From Branchiostoma floridae (taxonomy: Eukaryota > Chordata > Leptocardii > Amphioxiformes > Branchiostomatidae): DNA of 64,000 nt. This document shows, piece after piece, positions 1 to 11,400 of the stretch; the stretch's first letter is position 1; every line of letters starts with the position of its first letter. Both the position numbers and the translations under genes were made by a program. The stretch spans positions 22,431,976-22,495,975 of the forward strand of contig NC_049986.1 of NCBI RefSeq assembly GCF_000003815.2, read 5' to 3'. A model generated the notes under the pieces. That model was not told the origin of the DNA. It saw only the letters and a list, made by a program, of their open reading frames with translations, and searched no databases.

Positions 1-180
1 CTAGCGATTTCGCCCCGGGGGGGCGATATCACTAGCGATTTCGCCCCGGGAGGGGGGGCGCAATCACCAGAGGGGGGCGAGATGGGGGGGCGAAATCGCT
101 AGTGATCCTGCCCCGGGGGGGGCGAAAACACGTAGTGATTTTGCCCCCGGGGGGGCGATATCACGGGGGGGCGAGAACGC
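1..180. repeat. G-rich tandem repeat array
   Basis: Degenerate tandem copies of a roughly 30-40 bp unit carrying ctagcgatttcgcccc followed by a run of seven to eight G and gcgatatca. Each unit is self-complementary around the C-run/G-run, so it could form hairpins or G-quadruplexes. CpG-rich compared with the AT-rich surroundings. No coding signal. Confidence 0.7.
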
Positions 181-227
181 TGTCACACCGGTATTATGAT
201 AATAGATGTTACATGTATGTTACTTTA

Positions 228-513
228 AGGTAGCTGGGTATGGGCAGATGGTGTTGCACTTGGACATTTTAACCAGTGTGGTCCAGCACAGCCCATCAAT
301 GCGTACGGCAATGATAGCCTGGGTACCATCCTATTTGTACCGGGGCTCCTTACACTTACTTCCCTAAAAAAAGCGAGTGTAAGGAGTCTAACCCTGGTAG
401 AATACGGATGATACTCAGGCTACGGCAATGAGGACTGTGCGCATTATTTTGCTGAAAGAGGAAACAGGTGTTCTAACCCCTTTCCGAAGTTCATTTGTCA
501 AGTTGCAAGTTGA
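228..513 (+). pseudogene. Copy 0: truncated C-type lectin exon relic
   Basis: This is the 3' half of the terminal C-type lectin exon seen at 15990-16393. It starts abruptly mid-exon (Gly-Ser-Trp-Val-Trp region), runs to the same FICQVAS end and stops with TGA at 511-513. Three defects are visible. The 5' half of the exon and all upstream exons are absent. A MITE is inserted at 315-421. A 15-bp in-frame deletion removes the Trp-Asn-Asp calcium motif. The sugar-site motif reads Gln-Pro-Ile instead of EPN. Downstream flank to about 770 also matches the copy A 3' flank (16394-16753), so this is a duplicated gene end and not a processed copy. Confidence 0.8.
315..421. mobile_element. MITE inserted in lectin relic
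   Basis: About 107 bp. Ends agcctgggtaccatcc and ggatgatactcaggct are imperfect inverted repeats, and an inner perfect pair ctccttacact/agtgtaaggag extends the hairpin. The direct repeat acggcaatga at 305-314 and 422-431 is the target-site duplication. No ORF. A 9-10 bp duplication would suit a Mutator-like element, but the superfamily is not established. Confidence 0.8.
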
Positions 514-1018
514 AACATCGTTCGTTGTGACAACTTTTGTCTCATGTCAAGGTGCCTACAGACAAATAGACCAATTAAGACACACGTTTGGTTGTTTGTT
601 TGAAGCTTGGTTTATTTATGAGACTCAAAGCGACTCGCATGCCGCTTTTCATTGAGGTCATGTTTTCTTTAATTTTGTTAGAGTCCTAATACTTATTGTT
701 TAAAAATAGGTATATGGCACAAAATACGTAAGAGTGAGAGCTGTGACATGATTCGAGTCCGTACTTAACTTATTCGTCATGTCTATTACTTTAAAGGATC
801 CGGATAGTTAACGTTGAAGCATGTGAGATGAATTGAGCACAGAACTGTTAGGTTTTAATTTAAGCTAAATATCCAACGTTGCCAGTCCAGCACTATCTAC
901 TCTCCAAGCAAAGGTTCGGCTCCGGTTGTTTTGACGCGTTAAGTGGTGTTTTCATTATGTCTATTTGGTCTTTTTGGACACACCGTGGCTAGAAATTCGT
1001 TTATACGACCCGGACATG
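514..1018. other. Copy 0 3' flank, noncoding
   Basis: The first 260 bases align by eye to 16394-16753, the 3' flank of copy A, with shared blocks such as ccgcttttcattgaggtcat and cacaaaatacgtaagagtga. The rest is unassigned AT-rich DNA with no convincing exon. Confidence 0.6.
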
Positions 1019-1428
1019 TCAAGTTCCACGGTAGTGTAAGAAACCAAAGATTGCCAGAAATTCTTGTTTTCGTGCAGTGGGTTCTGCGGTAGGCTCTGGC
1101 TGTAGGCCCCCTGTGGGTCCGCCGGCCGCTTCTTGGTCACCTATGGGCCCGCTGGTTGCACGTTGGCCAGCGTTGAACTCACTGGTCGCTTCTTGGCCAG
1201 GTGTGGGCCTGTTGGTCGTTGCTTGGCCATCTGTGGCCTCCCCGTCACCTGTCTCTCCGTCTCCATCTTCCATAGGTGCGGCGTCTCCACAGCCCTGCTC
1301 GTCCTCCTCCCCCAAACAGTCCGCGTCACCGTCACACCTGAACGCGTCAGGGACGCATGACGCGTTACCGTAGACGGACGGACAGCTGTAGCTGCATGAG
1401 CCCCACTTACGTCCGAGGGCCTCCTCAA
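1019..1428 (-). CDS. LDL-receptor class A module exon with Thr/Gly-rich tail (partial gene)
   Basis: Reading the minus strand, a good 3' splice site (tgttttcacag) precedes base 1428. The open frame then encodes an LDL-receptor class A module with the expected order of six cysteines and the acidic calcium-cage signature CDGDADCLGEEDEQGC. About 80 residues rich in Gly, Thr, Ala, Glu and Pro follow, with loose repeats of GxQxAT, resembling an O-glycosylated stalk, and the frame stops at 1019. LDLa modules bind ligands in extracellular and membrane receptors. Upstream exons would lie at higher coordinates on this strand and I could not identify them. Whether the stop is the true C-terminus or a donor lies before it is undecided. 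The module call is firm; the gene is incomplete. Confidence 0.55.
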
Positions 1429-1439
1429 CTGTGAAAACA

Positions 1440-2458
1440 GATGGAAATTTATTAATTAGAACAATACATGCGTTAGGCACATCCTCAGGATGCCACAAGA
1501 CACACCTGCACAAAAAGCCCCTGAATTCGCCATACTAGGTTCCAACAGATTTCAAGGCGCGCAAGGGAAGACACTGCGGTTACAGTTGAGAAAATGTCGC
1601 TTAATGCTAACGTCAATGGGAAAAAAAATCGGGACCGAGAAAAAGCGGTCGAAATGGCCAAGTGGTCGCTGAGAAGAGGTGGTCGCTCGGGCAGGTTTGA
1701 CTGTGCAGAAAACTAAGCATTACTCAGTACCTATCTAAAAGGCACGTTTTGTTTTGGCGAAAACAGCCCAGAATACTTCCTTATAGACTCCAGTGTACAC
1801 ACCTTACAATACTGTTTTGTTGACTTTCGGCTTAAGTCAATATTGTCGACACGGTCCGTGCACCTACTACGCTAGTTTGCCCTTCTCTTCTCTCACGCAG
1901 AATCAATTGCTCATGTCTCCTTCGCTTTTTGTCTTCCAATGTGTTGCCTTGTAACTTGGGATACTTTGCGCAACTGTTGATACATGGCCCTTGAAAAGGA
2001 AGTGGTAAGTAATAAGTTGTAAGTATGTAGAAGGAACACGGTCTCGCGTCTGAAAACGTTGTCAGCCCGAGAAGCACAAACGTCATATGTTATATTTAGA
2101 CCACGGCCGGTGCATGGAAGTAGTGGGGGAATAACCAACTCCGTCCGGTAATCTTGTTTTCCTGGTAAACCTCGTGAGAAAATACCGTCTTTTCCTTCAG
2201 CTCACATTTACACGGACAGACCCTACTTACAGGTTTGAAGCATAGGTACGTATCTCAGAATATTTAACCTAATGAAAAGTGCGGCTTGACTATGTATGTA
2301 TGTATGTATGTATGTATGTATACATGACGTGCAAAATTGTGTTAGTCGCTTGCCTTTGGATGTTCACTTTTACCCCGAGATTGACAAGTTTTTTGGTCAA
2401 AATGTACAATGTAGAAATTCATATCTATATTCACGTCATCGTGTCATACTTCAGAGAG
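1440..2458. promoter_or_regulatory. Putative 5' region of copy A
   Basis: No exon is convincing here. The blocks agaccacggcc (about 2098) and ggggaataacc (about 2126) recur in the same order upstream of copy B (17871 and 17897), suggesting a conserved promoter or 5' untranslated segment. A (TATG)n microsatellite lies at about 2292-2323. An acceptor-like ttcag directly precedes the start codon at 2459, consistent with an upstream noncoding exon. Confidence 0.35.
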
Positions 2459-5400
2459 ATGTCGTCCTCAGCGGGCAGCTCCAAGCTGCTCCCTCGGGGA
2501 GGGTCGCACCACGGCCCGACTAAAATAGCCTGGAGCACCCGTTGCGATCACCTTAAGCCTCGGGGTGGCTTAACCGGGCGGACACGGGTCAGACGGCTGA
2601 AGCCTGGACACAAGACTGTGGCTAAAGTGCCGACAGAAGACACTAGCCAAGTACCGGTAAAAACTTTTTACTATTCAATAGAAAAGGTGGGATCTTTCGT
2701 CTTCCACCCGTCTCCGAAAAAGACATCGAACCCAATAACCCAGCATCTAGATTTAGATTTTAGACTAGAGTAGAAACTTGTCATATTGTCTGTTTGAATC
2801 TCTCATGTTACCGGCAATTAGCCCATGGGCAAGAATTTGCAATAAATTTGTTATTTTTCTTTTGAAAAATGATCCGAGAAGAAATTTAATTTGTTACCTT
2901 ATCCTAGTCCCGTGTCATGTGCCATGGTGTTTGTTAATATGTTCACATTGTGTTGTGGTAACCTACAGCGCGTATCCCATTCAAAGAGACGTACATGAAG
3001 GGAGTTTTGCATCCTTCAATATTTTTTTTCTATGTAGATCAGGATCACACGTCCCAAAAGATTTTTCATGTGGCGAGACTTTAACATACCGAAGGACAGG
3101 CAGGAACTAGAGGTACGTGTAGAATGCGGTCACTTTACCACAAAGACTCTCATAGTTTGTCTTTGTGTGGTTTGTTGACAGTGAATGGGAGAGGGGCGTC
3201 GTTTGCAGAAGTTGTATTGACACAACAAGACTTATAGCGACTTCCGTATGGTCAATTACACAGCTAGGTTAAGAACTTTTTTGAGAAAGGCTAACGTCAT
3301 ATGTGTGTTTGTATATTTTTGCGTGTGCATGTCTGTGTGTGTGTGTGTATGCGTGCATGTATGTATGTCTGTGTGTCTGTATTTCTGTGATCGCAAACGC
3401 ACACAATGCTGCCCTATCAGCGCTGTTCTATTTTCTATGGGACTAAAGGTATAAACAGGGTTCATTGCGTATTGCATATACATCATCATGCGATGTAAAA
3501 CTTGAGCGCCAGACTTTTCGTATTGCATTCTCAAAATCCCAGAGGGGTGAAATGACAGATATCACCAAGAACGGCAAGGAGGTTGATACCACCCTTGGAA
3601 GTGGTGAAGAAGACATCATCAGCCACCCTCTACAACCCCAGTACCACTCTGCTGTTCGGTACGTAACGGGTTGCATACATCGTGACTTAATTGGTGTACA
3701 TTATCTTTGTTTGCATCTTTACTCGGAGTCTGTCCGTATGTATATACCTGATAACTTAGAGTGATTTTAATATGCATTGTTAATGTTTGTATACAACCAA
3801 CACAGTTCAATTTCAATGGATATGCTCTATACATCTGACACTGCTTGTTGATTCTCAATAGAATTGAATGTCATGAATTTCAACCTTGACACCCGTGGAT
3901 GGATATGTAGATAACAAACATGTACTCATTCACAGACCATGCTGATGTTTTTTTCTGGTCTGTTGCCATTGATCAGTTTGTATTGGCACTACGTACATGT
4001 AATGTAATCTCACATAAACGATTCATTTCTAGGAGTGTTGCCTCTGAGGAGAAGCATCGGCCGCTTGAAGAAGATTCACTGTCCGAAGAAATCGAGCACG
4101 ATGTAACTGTGATATCAAGGGAGAAACGGGTAACTACACGTTTCAGTATTTCACATTACTATTTTTTTTTAATAGCTGTCCTCAAGCCTTGCTGTGCTTG
4201 ACTCACTCACACCTACCGTATACAGTCTTGTTAATTGACGTCATCCGCGCCATGTTGGATTATTGTATAGCGTACGTCTATAAACCACACAAAAATGCTA
4301 CTGTTTCAGCCAACATGGTCGTCGGAGGATTCAATTTATATATAATTAGTACGACGTCGATGACAGCCCTGTATAGCTACCTACATGTACAATTATCGAT
4401 GAGTTAAATGTGGTTGGCTTTTTAAGTATAATTTACAGCTTAACATTTACAGCCATTTGAAGTGGCGTGGGATTCGAACTCTCGACATTTAATTAAAGAA
4501 GTGGGGTCTATCTTCCTCAGACCTAGTGTACGGTACGTGATTTAAAAGCGTCTCCGGTGGCATACATAACCTTACATTTATTCCTCTTGCAGGCCTCGCT
4601 GAAAAGACAGCCGAGCTGCGATTCCCTTTTCACCAGGAAGCACCCGAAGCCCGCCGGCGTCTGGAGGCCGTACGGTCCGCCACTGTACGGGTACGGCTCC
4701 GCCCTGAACCCGCCGCGCAGGAAAGGGCCGGACACGCTGGTCATCCTCGCCGCCATCTTCTACTGCCTGGCCGCCCTAACAGCTGTGGTGTTAGCTGTTC
4801 TGTTCAAAACCAGCGTCGTGACATGTTAGCAGCCATGTTACTCTTTTACTTGAACGTATTGGACCATTGACAGTGCATGTTACGACCTATCAGAAAAAAT
4901 CTCAATAACGGTCCTTGACCCAGTCTGATCAATCGAAATCCAGTATTCATAGTACAAAAAGATCAGCACGTCTCGTATATACTTCTGACTTGACTCCGCT
5001 TGTATATCACTTTGTTCTTTTCTCATTCCTTTGCCTTCTTCATAATATTATTCTCCCATTTTAAAACCGTCCGTTTTTAAATACCCCAACAGTCCACACG
5101 CCCCCGAAGCCCGTGCCCGCGTGGGTTCAGCAGTTTTCCCCGGAGATGCAGAGGTGGTACCGGTTGGCGCTGGAAGGAGGGCGGGACGCATCAGAGATAC
5201 AGCCTCCCGGCACCGTGCAGCAGCCGGCCTTGCCGCCTCCTGTAAACGAAAGTGAGTTTGTCTGAGTCACACAAGAGCAGTATTGTTGGGTTTGACATTC
5301 GAAGGAAAAAGGAGCATGACGAATGGATCAATGTTGATCCGCTGGCGCACAGAGCTCCTTTTGAGACGTCAAGTGCAGTGACGTAAGATGATGTTATAAA

Positions 5401-8400
5401 CAGCGAGTAGATTATCATCGGACGTGAGTTAGTAGAGCACTTTGGACTAATGCTGTTGATTGCTTACAGCTTAAAGTCACACTTCTGAAATCGGGACTCT
5501 TTCAAGGCAACTTTAAAAATGTCTTTAGATTTTTGCCAAGCATTTTCGAATTTTTCTTATATATCTCAAGATCAAGTTAAAACATCTCAAGATGAAGTCA
5601 GAATATCTCAAAATTCAACACAAAATCTTAAGAATTTCGGGATAAATCTCAAGAGTTTTTCAATTTCTATTTTTTTTTGCTAACAGTAAATGACAGACAA
5701 CGATATTTCCTTCATTCACATCCTCACTGTCTTACAGAAAAAGCTTGTTCGAGGTTCGACGTGCGCATGCGGTATGTGGTGCCTTGTGGATGATATGTCA
5801 AAGTTGAAAGAACTTGACCATTCAAAATCTGTTGCCATGGGGGTCTTCAACTTCGACATGTTATCCACAACACCTCGAACTACACATGCGCACTTTACAT
5901 TGTTCACTGCTAACTAGCCTGCAGTCTCGACTGCTTCCGATCGACATGATAAAGGTATTTGCACGTCGCACTTCATATAACTAAGGGTACTCATTACTTT
6001 GTCTATTTTGACCGAAATGTTCTTCTGGTGCGTAAATGGAGCTATTCTGATCTATTAAAATGCGAAACCTAGCCTTATATCCAGCCGTATTATAGCTCTT
6101 GTAAATATTTGCGGGGAGGACAGAAGTGACTCGGTAGCTCTGATACGGCTGGATACCAGGCTATACAAAACCAACAAAAAGGGGCCTTGAATTTAATTTT
6201 TTTTTTAAATTTATATATAAATTTCTTTTCAGTTTGCGGCAACACGTCCCTAACCGAGTCCCTCCCAGACCTGCGTCACGGCCACTTCAATTGCACCAGC
6301 ATCGCCTACTACAACACCTACGTCACCATGTGCATTGCCAAGTGTCACGTGGGCTACCAGACCGATGACGCAGGCCTGCTGTTCTGCAACAGCGGCCGAT
6401 GGGCGCCGATCCAGCCCGAAGTCGTGTCGACAATCGTCGGCGTCGGTCGGGCTGCCGACACGATGCCGAACACCGACCCTCGGGCGTTAGAGTACCTCAG
6501 TATCCCCGACGAAATTTATTCTGACGTGGCTTTTAACATTTTAGTGAAGCTTGACCAAGTCCCAAACCTTTCTATTGCGGAGACGTATCTAAACATGATC
6601 TCGGTGGACAACATTGTTGATCTGGACATGATTCGGCAGTTGTTGATCTGGATCGGTCCATACATCATGGACATCGTCACAAACCTGGACTTCCTGGAGG
6701 TTCTGTCTCGTCTAGGTAGGGAGACTAAAGCCATAAAAGTTATTTTGGTGAAGACACAGTGTAAAATTACCTAGATCTTGATAATCAGTCTCTTTCGTGG
6801 TAAGTTGTCTATAACATTATTCTCCAAGTAGAGGTTGGGTTGCGGATATAGCAGATGTCAGGGTTTTTACCGAATTTTTACCGGCTCTCTCCCCTCAGAA
6901 ATCCTAACATCAACTATCTCCGCGAACCAACCTCTGCTGGGAAAATAGATAACATAGCCATAAGTGTCATACTCAACATTTCTTCGTTTATATTTTCTTG
7001 AGTGAAAGTCAGTAATGCCATAAATTAGCTTTGGCTTTTTGTTAACTATTTTTAAGTCTTCTGCGCCTTTAGTTTTTTTCAACCTTTATTTAGCCTTGAT
7101 TTACATACAAGTAGCCCTTCGGCCTGAGCTGGTTTTCAAGGGTTCACGGTTTGGAGCGGGTCCAGAGGTGATTTCATAACCCACAGTCATCAACAATGAT
7201 ACAAACTTTGCTATTCCATAATCTCTTAGTCCATAGTCAATCTTACCTATGGTTCATCTTGCCACTGTCTGTTTGCAGAGACGTTTGGTGCGACGAGACA
7301 TCCTGTTTGCAGAACCGGGATTTGTGGGGGAGGCTTCAAGGTACTTGTTCCTAAATTATTTAATTCAAACAGACATACTTTAAAAATAAGACTAGTCATA
7401 TGTATTTGAGTGGTATCACATTTCATAATGCCACAGACAAAAATTTACTCACAAGTGGTCGGCAAATGAACAGAGTCTGTTAAGCAATACATCAGTTTCT
7501 AAACATGACAAGAATGAAGAAAACGAAAAATAACAATGATAATGCCAACAGATGAAAAACGATGAAATAGCAGAAGAAAATAATATCGATTTTTAAGCAA
7601 AATCTTACTTTGAAGGAAAATCGACTAACGACCAGTCTTTCTTCTATTCGAAGAAAGTAGCTCATGGCCAAGTGAACAGCAGCACAACCACGTACATGTC
7701 AGAAGCCCGAGTGGTCTGTGAGCGAGGTTACCTGCCCCGGCACCCTGTACTGACGTGCACGGCTTCAGGACAATGGGACAAACCCGCACTGTGCGACCCA
7801 GGTAGGGTGTTATTTCATGTGATTAATTGTCAGAAGCCAGAGTGGTCTGTGAGCGAGGCTACCTGCCCCGGCACCCTGTACTGACGTGCACGGCTTTAGG
7901 ACAATGGGACAAACCCGCACTGTGCGACACAGGTAGGGGTATGCCATGTGATTATTATCATTAGACTCGTCACCAATGCTACCGATTAAATAATTCCACC
8001 TCTAAGCTCTGCTAGAAATTGACAAAATGCGCATATTCTTCTAAAAAAACACGTCTTTTGCACGAGTTCGAAAATGTTTGACAAATTTGAACAAATCTAA
8101 ACTCGGCACAAAAAGTTTAGAATATCAACTTCGGTTGATCATATTTCTGTTGTTTTTGCATCAATTTTCATGTATTATATATCAATAGAAAGCTTGTGTG
8201 ATTTTCTTTCCAATGGTATCAAGTTCAATATCATTACAACTCATAGAACAAGCATCAGACCTGCTTACCTGAGTGGATCACCAATAAAGTGCCCAAAATT
8301 TCCCCGCTTCTGTTCAACACTGTATCGTCCGGTTGTTATGGCCGCGGGTAACATTGATTCAATCAATCGTTTCTTCGTGTACCTTTGGTATACAGAACAT

Positions 8401-11400
8401 CCCAGTTTAATTTTAACATATTTGAGTAGAGTATTTTATGATTGTAAATTTATGGAACGGGCACCAGGCCTGTTTTCGTACAGGGTGGTCATAAAAATAA
8501 AGTGCCGCAATTACCCTACTAAAATCAAACACTCCATTCAGCTCATTTTGTTCCATCAATATTGACTTGTGAATAAATGCAAGTTGAATAAGCAGGACAT
8601 GTCAATCAAAGCCGCTGTTACTCTTTATTCAAGCAAACAGTTTGAACCAAGAGGTGACAGCCATAAGCCGTAGGAAGGCTATTCCACCCCAAGACTGTAC
8701 TCCAGCATCCTGGAGGTAGTCGGTGATGGTCCTTGCTATGTATGGACAGGTGTTTTAATCTTGCAGAATGGAATTTGGTCCAATATTTAAGATGTAGCAT
8801 AGTCCGACTGGATGGAGGATTGTGTCCCTTTATCTCACCACATTGAAGTTGCCTGGAATGATGACGAGTCTTGTTTTTCCTATGGCGGTTATACCGCCCC
8901 ACACTATGACGCTGCCTCCACCACCAAACGCTGACAGTTACTCTTGCCGTGTAAGCGTGCGGTTCTCCTTGCCGCCTCCACGCACTTGATTCGGCCATAT
9001 CCAACTGCCGAAAGGGCAGACATACTCTACTGAAATGTGCTAAAACAAACTGGTATGTTTGTATTCCAAACGTGATGTGAATAAAGGATTGACTTTGTCA
9101 CGGACACAGGCACCAATACCAACAGGACGATACAGTGTTGAACAGAATCAGGGAAATTTGGGCACTTTTTTTGTTGACCTTCTCCTGTAAGCAGGCCTGG
9201 TGTTCTTTTCATGAGTTTGCAGTCATAATAAGGTTAATACTATAGAAAAGAAAATCACACAAGCTTTCAATTGATATATAATACATTGAAATGTATGCAG
9301 AAATAGTGGAAATTTGATATTAGAGTTTATAAAGTTCCACTCCATGTATCAGGTAATCACTTTCAATTCTAATTTTTCATTTTAAATGTTGGTCTCCTCG
9401 TTCGTATGTATTGTTCACTGCGTAGTAGCCTGCAGCATACCTGAGGACCCCCCGCACGGCTCGTACCTGTGCCAAGGTCACGTGTTCTCGGACCGCTGTG
9501 ACGTCAGCTGTGACTTGGGGTACGTACCGGAAACAGACTACACCCTGGGCTGCAGCTGGACCGGAAACTGGACCGCCTTTCGCAGCGGGAACACGACGGA
9601 AATGGAAAATGCTGTATCAGCAGGTTAGGAAATAAACACGTCATCAACTTTCCTTAGCATTAGGCTTTTAAGTCATATTGAATGTAGTAAGAAAAGACTA
9701 ACTTTACCTACTGTCTGTACTGTGTATGTGGCACTGTGATATAAGTTACTAACTGGAGTGCAGTGCCACATTGTCTTCGTCTGGCCACAAGGAAATAGGA
9801 AAAAAATATAGATTTAGTATCCCAGAGTACATACGAATACGATTATACATAAAGATCTTCTTCGTGATAATTTTCATTTCATTAATAAAGGGTTAATGCC
9901 CCGGCCCGAGGTGTATATGGTGAGATAATCCCTNNNNNNNNNNNNNNNNNNNNNNNNNNNNNNNNNNNNNNNNNNNNNNNNNNNNNNNNNNNNNNNNNNN
10001 NNNNNNNNNNNNNNNNNNNNNNNNNNNNNNNNNACCTGCCTGGCCTGAATCTACGTGTTACGGCGTCATAACCAACGTGGAACGGGGCCTTCTGATTGGT
10101 CCGCGGCGCCTGGCTATATGATAATGTCCATTACACCATATTTGGCCTCTTCTTCATTTATCCCCCTCGGGAAAGAATATGCATCAAAATTATTATTGAA
10201 TAATTAAGAATATTACAACGTCGAGTTTGTCTCAACACTATGGTGAAATGAAATATCAGACTGTTTCTTTGACAGACGTCGTCATCCCACAGACTCTGGC
10301 TTGTATCATTGCTGACTGTGGGATCATTTCGGTGAGTATTTCTGATTCATGTAATCTCCACGCAGGTCTACCGGCGGCATAATACCCGCCTCACATTAGG
10401 CGCGATTCGATCGGAAGACTAGTTTACGAGCTCTACATGACATTTTCGTGAGTAAGACGTCCGGTGTTCTCACGATCATCTTGCGATTTTTAGGGATCGC
10501 CGGCAATGTTCAGGAGTCTTACGACGGTCGCGGTGCAGCGAAACATGTTCTTAACACAAGCGACAAGTCGCAGGAGATCTCCGAGATCGCAGAGCTCGTT
10601 ACCCAGTCGCAGATCGTGCGTGCAAATCGTGCGTACCTCGCAAGGGTATCGGTCAATAGTCTTACGTCAATCCAACGATTGATGACCTATAGGCGAGCAC
10701 AGACATAGTTATTAATCATCGAACGCAAATCGGATGGCGAACGCCCGTTAGTCGGGCGACGTTCGGGCGACGTTCACCCGCCTTCCGAGGTCATGGGAGG
10801 TTCATTATCATAGATCTATTCACCGTCGATCGCACGAGTCTCGCTTATATGTGAGGGGAACAGGTTTTGGGCGAAAAATACGCAAGACCATCTTAAGATC
10901 TTAAAATCAGCCGACCTTCCTGCGATCGCGAAGTACGTCCGAAGATCGTATATAATGTGAGGCGGGTATAAGGAATTAAGCTGACCAAGGAGTGTTCTGA
11001 GCCACCGGGGCTCATCCTTGGCCAGCTTAACCCCTTATGCCTATGGTAGATTTGCTGGCGATTACCACTCATGCACACTCATCCTCTGGTGGTTATTTCA
11101 GTTCTGCTACATTGCCCGCTAATGTGCTACATTGGTATATTTTCGTTATCAATATATTGATCTAACGAATGTACATTGATGAGTCACCGTTTTCTACCTC
11201 AATCCGTTACAATCCAGAGCAGAAATATCCTTAGTCTCTAAGCAGATGTGTCAGCTGGATAAAAAAAAGAAGAATTTGGCCAAATAGGGACAAATAAATT
11301 TGAATTTTTAGTCAGCCTTTCGCAGTCTATCCAGCTAGTGGCCGACAGTTCACTTTTAACTGCGACTAGACTTTTATTCCGAACTTAGCCAAAGCCCCCC

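Noticed and set aside
1832-2138. Minus-strand open frames of 75-84 codons as an exon
   Set aside because: A weak acceptor-like sequence exists but there is no recognisable domain or consistent phase, and the region overlaps blocks shared with copy B upstream DNA.
3248-3534. Cys/Val-rich and His/Thr-rich peptides
   Set aside because: Microsatellite translation only.
5690-5917. Two opposite open frames at the same place
   Set aside because: Both come from one palindromic foldback repeat.
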